A DNA stretch of 56,015 bases, from positions 1 to 56,015 of the forward strand of contig JAGCPZ010000069.1 in the NCBI GenBank assembly GCA_017965445.1, read 5' to 3'. Below are positions 34,561-43,780 of this stretch, piece after piece. A program made the translations under genes and the position numbers. Origin of the DNA: Fibrobacter sp. (GTDB lineage: Bacteria; Fibrobacterota; Fibrobacteria; Fibrobacterales; Fibrobacteraceae). Under the pieces are notes generated by a model, which was not told where the DNA came from, did no database searches, and saw nothing but the letters and a program-made list of their open reading frames with translations. How positions within the stretch are numbered: the first letter of the stretch is position 1; the number at the start of each line of letters is the position of its first letter.

Positions 34561-36372
34561 ATGTCCGTATCTGAAATATTGTTTGTTGTTGCCGGAGCAT
34601 TGCTTGGGTTGGCGTCTCAGGGGGGAATGTTCCTTTTCCTTATCCCGTTTGCGGTTGTCGCCTTCTCCTTGGCTGTGATGAACCGTCCGAACAATCCGAA
34701 TACGTCTATACTTCCAGTGATTAAGCGGGATAAGCATTCAACGACTCTTACGCCGGTCGTGTCGCCGGATTTGCGCAATGAATTTACGAATGCGAACAAG
34801 GTGGAATCGAACGAACCGAATTCTTCTCTGCAGGTCAATCATATTTGGGAACGTGCAAACTCCGATGTGGATAAGGCGTTTGGCGATATCTTGCGCTGCC
34901 TCAAGGTGCTGATGCCGCAGGCGAATACGCTCACCATCTTTACGAATGGTGGCAGTGTGAATGAACTTCGATTGAGAATGTTCCAAAGCGATATCCCGAA
35001 CTGCATTGATACGGGGGCGAAGATTACCGAGAATATGGGAATCTTGAGCCAGTTGTTGCGCCCCGGTGTTTCCCGCATTTTGGAAGGCGACCTGCTTGTC
35101 GGAAAACGCTTGACATATTACATCGAAAACAGGATGATTCGTTCCTTGGTCGGTGTTCCGCTGCTGGGCCGCGACGAACAGCGCTTGGGTGTACTATTGG
35201 TGGACTCGTTGCACCCGAATGCGTTTACGGCTGCCGAGGCACAGGCGCTCACGTACATCGCACAGGCAATGTTCATGGTGAGTTTCAAGAGTTTTGCTTC
35301 GGCGCAGAACTATATTGAACAGCAGCAGTTCAGTACGCTTTACCATTACCAGCGCAAGTTCTTCCAGACCATGTCTGTCAAGGATATTTACAAGCAGATG
35401 TTCGAGTACGTCAAGGAGAACATGCCGTTCGATCGATTGACGATTCTCGCTCTCGATAAGCCCAAGGAAGGTCTGGGCCATGTCGTCTATTGCGTCGGTA
35501 TGGATTCCGAGCAGTTTGTCAACAAGTCGTTTACGTTATCCGATAAGGGCATTTTCGTGCTCGCCTTGATGAGGAACCGCCCAGTATTCCGTTCGTTCAA
35601 TTCGGGCTATGCCGATTATGTGCCGCGACTGAACGATTACGAAAAACGCAACATGGAACTGCGTCAGTTGTTTGTAATGCCTGTTTCGTCGGAACCGGAT
35701 TCCAAGACTGCGGAACTGGCTATCTGCCTTGAAAGCCGCTTTACCAACCGCTACCAGGATCACGAGAAGAAACTCTTGAAGGCGTTTGCCGGCGTGGCGG
35801 GTTTTGCTTACGCCCGTGCGTGCCAGTTCGAAAAAGGCAAGGATTTGGCGACTCGCGATGGGCTTACAGGACTCATGAATCACCGGTCGCTGGAAGAATC
35901 GCTGAGGACAGAAAAGGTTCGTGCCGACCGAAAGAAGTACAATATCGGCGTGCTCATGATGGATATCGACCACTTCAAGCGCGTGAACGATACTTACGGG
36001 CATCCTGTTGGCGACGAGGTTATCAAGGGAATCGCCTTTGCAATCAGTGGCGAAATCCGTAAGGAAATCGATATCGTTGCGCGTTATGGCGGCGAGGAAT
36101 TTGTCGTGGCGCTCATCGATACGACTCCGGAAGGCATGATCGAGACGGCTGAACGTATCCGCAAGGCCGTTGGTAAGCTGGAATTCAACGTCCATCAGCC
36201 GGATCCGCTCCGTGTGACGGTGAGCATCGGCGCGTTCCTCGTGGAGCCTGGATTCACGGATATGAAGAAGGCGGTGAACAATGCTGACCAAGCGCTTTAC
36301 AAGGCGAAGGATGGCGGCCGCAATCAAGTCGTCCGTTTTGAAACTGTCGAAACCGAAGCGGTGGGAGCATAG
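34561..36372 (+). CDS. Membrane diguanylate cyclase with GAF-type sensor (GGDEF)
   Basis: Makes cyclic di-GMP from two GTP. The start at 34561 is preceded by AGAGGG at 5 bases. The protein has 603 residues: two transmembrane segments (about 5-45), then two GAF-like domains (about 90-240 and 250-420), then the GGDEF domain (about 430-595). RDGLTGLMNHRSLEE opens the GGDEF domain and ARYGGEEFVVAL (GGEEF at about 510-514) is the active-site hairpin. The inhibitory-site RxxD five residues before the motif reads KEID, so product inhibition may be weakened. Eight bases separate it from lptG, so it may be co-transcribed with LPS export genes. Confidence 0.9.
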   Translation: MSVSEILFVVAGALLGLASQGGMFLFLIPFAVVAFSLAVMNRPNNPNTSILPVIKRDKHSTTLTPVVSPDLRNEFTNANKVESNEPNSSLQVNHIWERANSDVDKAFGDILRCLKVLMPQANTLTIFTNGGSVNELRLRMFQSDIPNCIDTGAKITENMGILSQLLRPGVSRILEGDLLVGKRLTYYIENRMIRSLVGVPLLGRDEQRLGVLLVDSLHPNAFTAAEAQALTYIAQAMFMVSFKSFASAQNYIEQQQFSTLYHYQRKFFQTMSVKDIYKQMFEYVKENMPFDRLTILALDKPKEGLGHVVYCVGMDSEQFVNKSFTLSDKGIFVLALMRNRPVFRSFNSGYADYVPRLNDYEKRNMELRQLFVMPVSSEPDSKTAELAICLESRFTNRYQDHEKKLLKAFAGVAGFAYARACQFEKGKDLATRDGLTGLMNHRSLEESLRTEKVRADRKKYNIGVLMMDIDHFKRVNDTYGHPVGDEVIKGIAFAISGEIRKEIDIVARYGGEEFVVALIDTTPEGMIETAERIRKAVGKLEFNVHQPDPLRVTVSIGAFLVEPGFTDMKKAVNNADQALYKAKDGGRNQVVRFETVETEAVGA

Positions 36373-36515
36373 GGCTATGAGCTATGAGGTCGCTCGCATA
36401 GCTCGCTTTGAGGACGCTTCGCTTTGAGCATTTCTAATTACAATAACCCCATACCCCAAAGGGAGCCGAAGGCGACCAAGCTCACCCCACACCCCACACT
36501 CCACATCACTTATAT

Positions 36516-36560
36516 TAGACGAAAGAACGCGGCGAAGCCGCTACAGACGAGAGACGAAAG
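36516..36560 (+). repeat. TAGACGAAAG hairpin repeat (family R2), copy 1
   Basis: 45 bases: a 14-base flank (TAGACGAAAGAACG), a short GC hairpin (GCGGC-GAA-GCCGC) and a 20-base flank ending GAGACGAAAG. The reverse copy at 53336-53380 has identical flanks and a different but still paired centre. Confidence 0.85.
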
Positions 36561-36602
36561 AAATGAAAAATTAAAAATGATTTTTTATTCTTAACTTTTA
36601 AT

Positions 36603-36666
36603 TCTTAATTCATAAATCCTAACCACTGTTTACTAACCACTAACCACTGTTTACTAACCACTGCTT
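36603..36666 (+). repeat. Intergenic tract of TAACCACT and TGTTTAC words (family R3)
   Basis: The 294 bases between the GGDEF and symporter genes contain no gene. They hold an R2 copy, GCTATGAG/TTTGAG words (36373-36430), an A/T-rich stretch and this tract of TAACCACTGTTTAC repeated with TAACCAC. The complement GTGGTTAG recurs at 52204-52224 and 53228-53255. Confidence 0.7.
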
Positions 36667-38142
36667 ATGTTTACAGCTATTGATTGGATTGTCTTATTCG
36701 GTTACTTGCTCCTCTCGCTTGCGATTGGACTCTGGGTTTCTCGCGGAAACAGGAACCTCAAGGAATATATGTTCGGCGGTGGCTCCATGCCGTGGGTGGC
36801 CGTGGGCATCAGCCTCATTGCGACATCCGTGAGTGCGACGACGTTCTTGGGCGCACCTGCCGACGTCTATGGCGACGACATGACGTTTTTGATGTTCCAG
36901 ATAGGCGCCTTGCTCAGCATTTTCGTGGTGGGTTTTGTGTTCATTCCGCGCCTCCGCACGTCGGGCATTTCCAGCGCTTATGAACTTTTCGAAGTGCGTT
37001 TCGGGAGCAAGTCGGTGCGACGTTTGGCCGCCATCTTTTACTGCTTGCATTTGCTTTTGCGTACGGGAATTTTACTTTATGCGCCATCACTTGTGCTTGC
37101 GCAGATTTTGCACATCGACTTGAAACTGGCGATAATCGTTTCGGCGGCGGTCGCTATTTTCTACACGTGGTTCGGTGGCATCAAGGCAGTCATCTGGACC
37201 GACGTGATGCAGTTTGTCGTGTTCTTTGGCGGCGGTGCGCTCGTGCTTGTGCTCATTGCAAATGCAGTGGGTGGCTTTGGCGAAATGGCTGCACTCGCAA
37301 GCGAAGCCGGCAAGACGCGTTGGTGGAATCCGTCGATGGATGTTTCTAATGCTCGCACGCTGATTTCGGCAGGTTTCGCTTATGCGATTCTTGAAATCGC
37401 CATTCGCGGTTGCGACCAACAGTTCGTGCAGCGTTACCTCAGCTGCAAGGACGTGCAGGCGGCCAACCGTTCTAGCATCCTTTCGATGGTGCTGGGCTGT
37501 GCGGTCTCGATTCTCTTTTACTGGGTGGGTGCCGCACTTTACGTTTATTACAACGTTTCAAAAGTCGCTACTGTTCCGGCGGGCATCGGGCAGAACGACG
37601 TGTTCCCGTACTTTATTGTGAACGGCCTCCCGGTCGGCGTGACGGGCTTGATTGTCGCTGCTATTTGCGCGGCTGCCATGAGCAGCCTTTCGGGCGCCAT
37701 CAATTCGCTCAGCAATACGTCCGAGCGCGACTTCCTCGGCTGGGACGAATCCGCCGGAATGGGCGGCCTCAAGCGCGCGAAAATTTGGACGGCTGTCTGG
37801 GGCGTGCTAGGCGTGTTCTTTGCGCTCTTTGCGGCAACGCAGCAGGGGAGCCTCCTCAAGAACGCCCTCTTCTTTACGGGACTTTTCACGGGTCCGCTCC
37901 TTGGCATGTTCCTCCTTGCGTTTTTCGTGAAGGGACTCAAAAGCTGGCAGGTGATTACGGCCGTGCTTTGCGGCATGGTAAGTCTCGTCTTGATCCAGGG
38001 AATTCCTGCGTTTGGCGTGCCTGCTGTTTTTGAAAAAACGTTCAGCTGGCCGTGGATGCCTTTCATCAGCATGACCACGACGATTGTGGTGGCGGTGGTG
38101 TTGAAGCTCGTGGCAAATCTTGTTTGCGCAAAACGCGGGTAA
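36667..38142 (+). CDS. Sodium/solute symporter (SSS family)
   Basis: A 491-residue protein with about 13 helices of the SSF fold (PF00474), related to SGLT/PutP/NIS-type carriers. The segments NLKEYMFGGGSMPWVAVGIS and SATTFLGAPADVYGD resemble the first helices; YTWFGGIKAVIWTDVMQFV is the classical SSF signature. AAAMSSLSGAINSLSN in helix 8 carries the Na2-site serines. The substrate cannot be told from sequence; sugars, amino acids and organic acids are all possible. It is a single gene preceded by repeats. Confidence 0.9.
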   Translation: MFTAIDWIVLFGYLLLSLAIGLWVSRGNRNLKEYMFGGGSMPWVAVGISLIATSVSATTFLGAPADVYGDDMTFLMFQIGALLSIFVVGFVFIPRLRTSGISSAYELFEVRFGSKSVRRLAAIFYCLHLLLRTGILLYAPSLVLAQILHIDLKLAIIVSAAVAIFYTWFGGIKAVIWTDVMQFVVFFGGGALVLVLIANAVGGFGEMAALASEAGKTRWWNPSMDVSNARTLISAGFAYAILEIAIRGCDQQFVQRYLSCKDVQAANRSSILSMVLGCAVSILFYWVGAALYVYYNVSKVATVPAGIGQNDVFPYFIVNGLPVGVTGLIVAAICAAAMSSLSGAINSLSNTSERDFLGWDESAGMGGLKRAKIWTAVWGVLGVFFALFAATQQGSLLKNALFFTGLFTGPLLGMFLLAFFVKGLKSWQVITAVLCGMVSLVLIQGIPAFGVPAVFEKTFSWPWMPFISMTTTIVVAVVLKLVANLVCAKRG

Positions 38143-38318
38143 TTGTTCTTTGTTTTTACAAGGATAATAGAGTTTATAGTGAACAAGGTCGGAAAGAATT
38201 ACCGAAACGCGCTCTAATTAGTCTCTTTGGGTAAATATTATTAAATAGCGTATTTGCCGTAAATATTATTTTTCTGAATAGCCGCTAAGAAATTAAGTAG
38301 TTTTTCATTGAATGAATT

Positions 38319-38349
38319 CCGCAGGAATGGTTCGCCTGCGGTTTTGATT
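38319..38349 (+). terminator. Terminator-like hairpin upstream of the SIMPL gene
   Basis: CCGCAGG (38319-38325) pairs with CCTGCGG (38335-38341) and is followed by TTTTGATTTT. It may end symporter transcription or attenuate the following gene, whose ATG lies 36 bases downstream. The rest of 38143-38318 shows nothing I can name. Confidence 0.65.
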
Positions 38350-38376
38350 TTGTGAATGTTAAAAAAAGGAGAAAAT

Positions 38377-39831
38377 ATGCAAAATAAGGTCTCGTACATC
38401 GTCATCATCGTGCTTGCGTTCGTGTGCCTCTTGCTTTCTATGAGGCTTTCGCACGAAGGAAATGCGGCGAAACAGGCAGAATCTGCCGAACAGGCGAAGG
38501 CTTCCGCGAGCGAGTCTGCGAACTCTAAGGATAGCTGGAATGTCATTTCTCTTTCGACGAGTGAGCAAGAGATGTTTGTTGCCGACGAGTACAAGATTAC
38601 TTTCACGATAGTCCAAAAGCATAAGGAAAAGAGCCGTGCTTTTGCCTTGCTGAATGAAAGCCGCGAAAAGGTTCTATCGATGCTCAAGGAATTGAATGTC
38701 GATAAGTCAAGCTACGATCTCCGTTCGATGCGTATTTCTAATGACATAGAACGTCGCAATGGCAAGAAGGTTAAGGTGGGCTATGAGGCCAGCCAGAAAG
38801 TCGAGATAAAGCTTGCGACCAAGTCCCTTAGCGATGCTGTTGAGCGTAAACTAGCCACTCTCGATTTTATAGATGATTTTGAGACTGCCGGCGGATTGAA
38901 AAATGCCGATTCGCTAGAGGTCGAAACGATAAAGCGTACATGTAAGAAAGTGTTGGAACAGGCTGAAGTATATGCAAGAAGCGTCGGTGCTAAGGTGGGG
39001 AAGGTTCTTGCCGCAGAAGGTAATTCCAATGTGAATGAGAGCAATAGCTATTCTGATTCTGTAGGCATCAACGCTCGTTTGAATGTGTCTGTGCAGATTC
39101 AGGGTCGTGATGAACCCAAGCAATCTTATGTCCAAGTTCACCAAGAAGAATCGAAGAAATTTTTGGCGGATTTGTTTACTATTTCTGCAGGAGCGATTGT
39201 CGATGGCGACGACAGAGAGAAAATTTACAGTCAGGTGGGGCGTGTGAAGGATTCTATTGTGGCTCTCGCTAGAAATTTGGGTGTTGCAGAATCTGAAATT
39301 GATGTTCATACGGCAAGGATTGGAATTAAATCTCATTGGGATTTTATGAATAACGAGCCTAAGAAAAATCGTTTTAGGGCCCGCCAGTTTGTTACGGTCA
39401 ATTTTACGTCTAAGCAGGATGCTGCCGTATTCTTGGCAGAAATTGGTGGTGCAGAAAATGTGACTATTAATTATGTTCATTCTGTATTGAAAAATCGCGA
39501 TTCACTTAAGGTCCTCGTGACTGAAATTGCCGGGAAGAAGGCCATGGTGCGTGCCCGAGCGATTGCTGAAGGCTTTGGCGGAAGCTTGGGCGATGTCGTG
39601 TATGTGGGAAACAATTCATCTTACGACTACAACGTGGTCAACGAGATTTCTTATGAATCCAGTGCCAGAGGCAATAGCTTGCTAGGAAACAACCGAGGTC
39701 TTTCGGATGGCGCTTATTTTGATGGCTTGGCCGGTCTTTTGGGTGGTGGCGAAGGCGGTGCTGCCTCGGGTATGATTGCGGATTCTGTTGAGGTCAGTTC
39801 CAGCGTGAATGTAATCGCTAATCTCAAGTAA
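38377..39831 (+). CDS. Periplasmic protein with two tandem SIMPL (DUF541) domains
   Basis: AGGAG precedes the ATG at 38377 by 6 bases, which decides the start over an upstream ATG at 38356. The protein has 484 residues: an N-terminal membrane anchor (about 7-25), then two DUF541/SIMPL domains (about 50-245 and 255-484). Both have an EV/SVTFTI-type start, a long helix pair and an SVGAKVGKV-like or GFGGSLGDV-like strand near the end. The next gene is a single-domain relative with the same C-terminal ADSVEVS.SV motif. SIMPL proteins are envelope proteins, sometimes linked to oxidative stress or outer-membrane stability; the precise role is not known. Confidence 0.8.
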   Translation: MQNKVSYIVIIVLAFVCLLLSMRLSHEGNAAKQAESAEQAKASASESANSKDSWNVISLSTSEQEMFVADEYKITFTIVQKHKEKSRAFALLNESREKVLSMLKELNVDKSSYDLRSMRISNDIERRNGKKVKVGYEASQKVEIKLATKSLSDAVERKLATLDFIDDFETAGGLKNADSLEVETIKRTCKKVLEQAEVYARSVGAKVGKVLAAEGNSNVNESNSYSDSVGINARLNVSVQIQGRDEPKQSYVQVHQEESKKFLADLFTISAGAIVDGDDREKIYSQVGRVKDSIVALARNLGVAESEIDVHTARIGIKSHWDFMNNEPKKNRFRARQFVTVNFTSKQDAAVFLAEIGGAENVTINYVHSVLKNRDSLKVLVTEIAGKKAMVRARAIAEGFGGSLGDVVYVGNNSSYDYNVVNEISYESSARGNSLLGNNRGLSDGAYFDGLAGLLGGGEGGAASGMIADSVEVSSSVNVIANLK

Positions 39832-39893
39832 AGTGGTCTTTTGCCTGAAAAATGACTATTTTAAATCCATACCATTAAAAAGAGGGCTAAACA

Positions 39894-40691
39894 ATGATGC
39901 AAAAATTGCTCAATATCATCTATCTTATCGTGCTCGTCGTGTGCGTGTGCCTGATTATTCGCGTATTCAATGCGCAGCCGACAACTGTTCCGACGGTCAA
40001 TGCCGCAAACGGCGATGGCACTGCGACAATCGAGGTCCCGCACATCGAGGTTTCCGCTTCGGAAACCAAGAAATTCGCTGCTGACAAGTTCGAGATGAAC
40101 TTCAGCCTTGAAATCCGCGGCAAGGACAAGGAAGCCGTCTTCAAGCGTATCTCGGAACGCCGCGCCGTGATTTTCGAGAACGTCAAGTCGCTCGATATTC
40201 CGCAGTCCGATGTGGAGCAGAACAGCGTCGATATCCGCAAGGAATGGACTTACCGCAACAACAAGCGCGAACTCGTCGGTTACGTAGCGACGCAGAACTT
40301 CACCATTACCGTGAACAGGAAGATTGACGCTGCCGCTCTCGTGCAGGCTCTTTCTCCGGAACCGGATGTCGAAATCCGTCGTACGGCGGTGGGGCTCAAG
40401 GACGAAGATGCTGTGCAGTCGAAGGTAATCAAGGTCGTGGGCGAAAAGGCGAAAAACAAGGCCAAGAATTACGCCGAAGGCGTGGGTGCAAAGCTTGGCC
40501 GCGTTCTGCAGATTAACGGCGAAGGTGGCGGTGTTTATTACAGGCCGATTCGCTTCCGCACGAACGGTGTCATGATGGCAAAATCGGCAATGATGGACGG
40601 TGCCGTAGCCGAAATGGCTCCCGACGAAAGCGCCATTGCCGATTCCGTCGAGGTGAGCGCATCGGTCCGTGTTATGTTTGAACTAAAGTAA
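39894..40691 (+). CDS. Membrane-anchored SIMPL (DUF541) domain protein
   Basis: A 265-residue protein: an N-terminal anchor helix (about 5-25) and one SIMPL domain (about 48-265). IEVSASETKKFAADKFEMNF opens the domain, and GVGAKLGRVLQI and IADSVEVSASVRVMFEL close it. It is a paralogue of the two-domain protein encoded 62 bases upstream. AGAGGG precedes the tandem ATGs (39894, 39897). The end overlaps the convergent quinone-reductase-like gene by 9 bases. Confidence 0.82.
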   Translation: MMQKLLNIIYLIVLVVCVCLIIRVFNAQPTTVPTVNAANGDGTATIEVPHIEVSASETKKFAADKFEMNFSLEIRGKDKEAVFKRISERRAVIFENVKSLDIPQSDVEQNSVDIRKEWTYRNNKRELVGYVATQNFTITVNRKIDAAALVQALSPEPDVEIRRTAVGLKDEDAVQSKVIKVVGEKAKNKAKNYAEGVGAKLGRVLQINGEGGGVYYRPIRFRTNGVMMAKSAMMDGAVAEMAPDESAIADSVEVSASVRVMFELK

Positions 40692-41210
40692 TTCTAACAA
40701 ACTATTTTCATAATCCTGGGCAGCCTTTTCGAGGGCTGCCTTTGGCATATCCGGGCCGCAGCTGTAAAAGCCGAGCGGCTTAAACCACTTCATGCCGGCG
40801 GCGTTTGCGGTCATTTCGAACGGGATGAGCATTTCTTCGGCGGTGTGGCGGTTGAGGCCTTCGTGGGTGTAGTGCTCGGCGGCGGCACCTGCCGTGAAAA
40901 CGACGCGTACGGGCATGCCCTTCAAGAAGTTGTCGGCGCTATAGACAATAGGACTCATGACCTGGTCTTGCCAGTCGCGCAGACTTGCGGGGGAGTTGTA
41001 CCAATATATAGGGAACTGCCAAATGAGCGCCTTCGATTCCCGGAGCAATTTTTTTTCGGCTTCCAAATCGAAAAGACCGTTAACCTTGCTTTTGTCAAGA
41101 TGATGGAAGCAAAAATCGGGGGAATTTTTGTTGATATCCACTAAGTATTTGTTGAACACTGAGTTAGATGCGTTTGGGTGCGATAGGAGAATTAAAATTT
41201 TATGGGCCAT
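40683..41210 (-). CDS. Flavodoxin-fold NAD(P)H:quinone oxidoreductase (MdaB/KefF-like)
   Basis: A 175-residue FMN-binding oxidoreductase. KILILLSHPNASNSVFNK at the N-terminus is the phosphate-binding loop of the flavodoxin-2 family; ALIWQFPIYWYNSPASLRDWQDQV and FTAGAAAEHYTHEG are the typical flavin- and substrate-side loops. Related proteins reduce quinones or act as KefC ancillary proteins. No KefC gene is nearby, so a quinone-reductase role is the more cautious reading. The end overlaps the SIMPL gene by 9 bases. Confidence 0.82.
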   Translation of the reverse strand: MAHKILILLSHPNASNSVFNKYLVDINKNSPDFCFHHLDKSKVNGLFDLEAEKKLLRESKALIWQFPIYWYNSPASLRDWQDQVMSPIVYSADNFLKGMPVRVVFTAGAAAEHYTHEGLNRHTAEEMLIPFEMTANAAGMKWFKPLGFYSCGPDMPKAALEKAAQDYENSLLELL

Positions 41211-41317
41211 CTTTTTCTTTCTGTTGATAAGTTGATGAAATATTATAAAAAAATTACATCTTTAGTGAAAAAAAACATCCAAAATGGTTTAAGTTTTATT
41301 ATACTTGTAGTGTTGTT

Positions 41318-41366
41318 GACCTACATCTTGTGGGTGTGGTCCGACTTCGAGCACAAGATATAGTAA
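41318..41366 (+). promoter_or_regulatory. Two NrdR-box-like sites upstream of nrdD
   Basis: Site 1 (41318-41333), read on the minus strand, is CCACAAGATGTAGGTC. Site 2 (41351-41366) is GCACAAGATATAGTAA. Both resemble the NrdR box ACACWATATATWGTGT and one another (CACAAGAT.TAG). Their centres lie 33 bases apart, close to three helical turns, which is the usual arrangement for NrdR. Confidence 0.6.
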
Positions 41367-41420
41367 AATTGAAGGAATTTGACTATATTAGAGGAAACGG
41401 GATATTAAGGTTACTTTTAG

Positions 41421-43751
41421 ATGATTTTTACTGTTAAAAAGCGCGACGGCCGCGAAATGCCGTTCAACATTGAGAAAATTTCTGACGCCATTATCAAGGC
41501 GTTCCGCGCCTCTGGCGAGTTGGATGAACAAATCAAGGCCGCACAGGCCCAGATGAATTTACTTGGAAACGACGACCTTCTGACAAACGTCGCTCTCAAG
41601 GTTGCAGCCGATGCCGTCGGACATCTGGAAGCGGATAACAAGACCAAGCCGGACATCGAAGAAATTCAGGATGCAGTCGAAAAGGCTTTGACCGAAGGCG
41701 GCTATGCCGATACAGCCAAGAGCTACATCTTGTACCGTGCCGAACGCACCCGCGTGCGCGAAGTCAACACGCGCCTCATGCAGACGCTCCACGATATCAC
41801 GTTCAGTTCCGCAAAAGAATCCGACCTCAAGCGCGAAAATGCGAATATCGACGGCGACACCGCCATGGGCACCATGCTCAAGTACGGTAGCGAATCCGCG
41901 AAGCACTTCTACACCATGATGATGCTCAAGCCGGAGCACAGCCGCGCTCATCTGGATGGCGACATCCACATCCATGACCTCGACTTCTATTCTCTCACCA
42001 TGACCTGCTGCCAGATCGACTTGATTAAGTTGTTCAGGAACGGCTTCAATACGGGGCACGGTCATCTTCGCGAACCGAAGGACATCCGCAGTTATGCGGC
42101 TCTCGCGGCCATTGCTATACAAAGTAACCAGAACGACCAGCATGGCGGCCAGTCCGTGCCGAACTTCGATTATGCCATGGCCAACGGCGTGCGCATTACT
42201 TACCGCAAGGCCTACCTCTCCAACATGGTGAAGGCGCTTATCCTCCTTACCGGTATGGAAGAAGGGGAAATCCTGCCTGTCGTGAAGAAGCTCCATTCCG
42301 AAATGGCGGAAATGGGCATGGTGGCGACGCTTGTGCCGAACGAAAAGTTCCAGGAAACCGAAATCCGCGAGCTTTCTAAGACTTACGATGCCGAAATTGT
42401 GAACAAGGCGCAGAGTTTTGCTGAAAAGATGGCTTACGAAGAAACCGACAAGACGACTTTCCAGGCGATGGAAGCTTTTGTCCACAACTTGAACTCCATG
42501 CACAGCCGCGCTGGTGCCCAGACTCCGTTCAGCAGCATCAACTACGGTATGTGTACCGAACCTGAAGCCCGCATGGTCATGAAGAACTTGCTCCTCACGA
42601 CCGAAGAAGGCCTCGGCGGTGGCGAAACGGCCATCTTCCCGATTCAGATTTTCCGCGTGAAGGACGGCATCAACCTCAACCCGGGCGACCCGAACTACGA
42701 CTTGTTCAAACTCGCCTGCCGCGTGAGCGCAAAGCGCCTGTTCCCGAACTTCAGCTTCCAGGACGCTCCGTACAACTTGCAGTACTACAAGCCGGGTCAC
42801 CCCGAAACTGAAATTTCGTACATGGGTTGCCGTACCCGCGTCATCGGCAACAACTACGACCCGAGCCGTGAAATCTCTTACGGCCGTGGCAACTTGAGCT
42901 TTACCTCCATTAACCTCCCGCGTATCGCTATCAAGATGAAGTCTGTCGATTTGTTCTTCAAGGAACTCGATCGCATGCTTCAGCTGGTGAGCGACCAGCT
43001 CATGGAACGCTTTGCCGTGCAGAGCCGCCGCAAGGTCAAGAATTTCCCGTTCCTTATGGGACAGGGCGTGTGGATTGATTCCGACAAGCTGGGCTGGGAA
43101 GATACCGTGGGCGAAGTCATCAAGCACGGTACGCTCTCCATTGGCTTTATCGGCCTTGCCGAAACGCTGGTGATGCTTACGGGCAAGCACCATGGCGAAT
43201 CCGATGCGTCGCAGGAACTCGGTCTCAAGATAATCCGCCACATGCGTGAATTCTGCGACAAGGAATCCAAACGCCTCGGCCTCAACTTCAGCTTGCTCGC
43301 CACGCCGGCAGAAGGCCTTTCGGGTCGTTTCGTTCGCATGGACAAGAAGAAGTTCGGCATTATCCCGGGCGTTACTGACCGTGATTACTATACGAACTCT
43401 TTCCATGTGCCGGTTTATTACAAGATTTCTGCTTTCAAGAAGCTCTCGCTGGAAGCCCCGTACCATGCGCTTACCAACGCAGGCCACATCAGCTATGTGG
43501 AACTCGACGGCGACCCGACGCAGAACTTGGAAGCATTCGAAAAGATTGTGCAGCACATGGCCAAGGTGGGAATTGGGTATGGCAGTATCAACCATCCGGT
43601 AGATCGCGACCCGGTTTGCGGATTCGTTGGTGTGATTGGCGACGTCTGCCCGCGCTGCGGACGTAGCGAAGGTCATGCGATTTCGTGTGAAAAACTGGAA
43701 GAACTGCGCAAGAAGTTCCCGGGAATGCCTGCATTCAAGGGAATCAGATAA
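41421..43751 (+). CDS. nrdD: Anaerobic (class III) ribonucleoside-triphosphate reductase, lacking its glycyl-radical domain
   Basis: Reduces ribonucleotides to deoxyribonucleotides without oxygen. The 776 residues begin with an ATP-cone (VKKRDGREMPFNIEKISDAI). The catalytic barrel follows with family segments HIHDLDFYSLTMTCCQIDL, NQNDQHGGQSVPNFDYAM, RAGAQTPFSSINYG and YMGCRTRV. The C-terminus carries a reduced zinc-ribbon: C733, C743, C746 and possibly C756, with Asp730 where I would expect the first Cys. The chain then ends LPGMPAFKGIR-like without any RRxxGY motif. In known NrdD the glycyl-radical motif follows the zinc site on the same chain. Here it is on the separate ORF at 43781-43927. 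NrdR-like boxes lie upstream. Confidence 0.93.
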   Translation: MIFTVKKRDGREMPFNIEKISDAIIKAFRASGELDEQIKAAQAQMNLLGNDDLLTNVALKVAADAVGHLEADNKTKPDIEEIQDAVEKALTEGGYADTAKSYILYRAERTRVREVNTRLMQTLHDITFSSAKESDLKRENANIDGDTAMGTMLKYGSESAKHFYTMMMLKPEHSRAHLDGDIHIHDLDFYSLTMTCCQIDLIKLFRNGFNTGHGHLREPKDIRSYAALAAIAIQSNQNDQHGGQSVPNFDYAMANGVRITYRKAYLSNMVKALILLTGMEEGEILPVVKKLHSEMAEMGMVATLVPNEKFQETEIRELSKTYDAEIVNKAQSFAEKMAYEETDKTTFQAMEAFVHNLNSMHSRAGAQTPFSSINYGMCTEPEARMVMKNLLLTTEEGLGGGETAIFPIQIFRVKDGINLNPGDPNYDLFKLACRVSAKRLFPNFSFQDAPYNLQYYKPGHPETEISYMGCRTRVIGNNYDPSREISYGRGNLSFTSINLPRIAIKMKSVDLFFKELDRMLQLVSDQLMERFAVQSRRKVKNFPFLMGQGVWIDSDKLGWEDTVGEVIKHGTLSIGFIGLAETLVMLTGKHHGESDASQELGLKIIRHMREFCDKESKRLGLNFSLLATPAEGLSGRFVRMDKKKFGIIPGVTDRDYYTNSFHVPVYYKISAFKKLSLEAPYHALTNAGHISYVELDGDPTQNLEAFEKIVQHMAKVGIGYGSINHPVDRDPVCGFVGVIGDVCPRCGRSEGHAISCEKLEELRKKFPGMPAFKGIR

Positions 43752-43780
43752 GGTCTATAAATAACAAGGAGTAAAACAGG

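Noticed and set aside
41559..43676. 705-codon open frame on the minus strand across nrdD
   Set aside because: It is antisense to a clear enzyme. Its His/Glu/Arg-rich composition is what codon bias of the real gene produces in the mirror frame.
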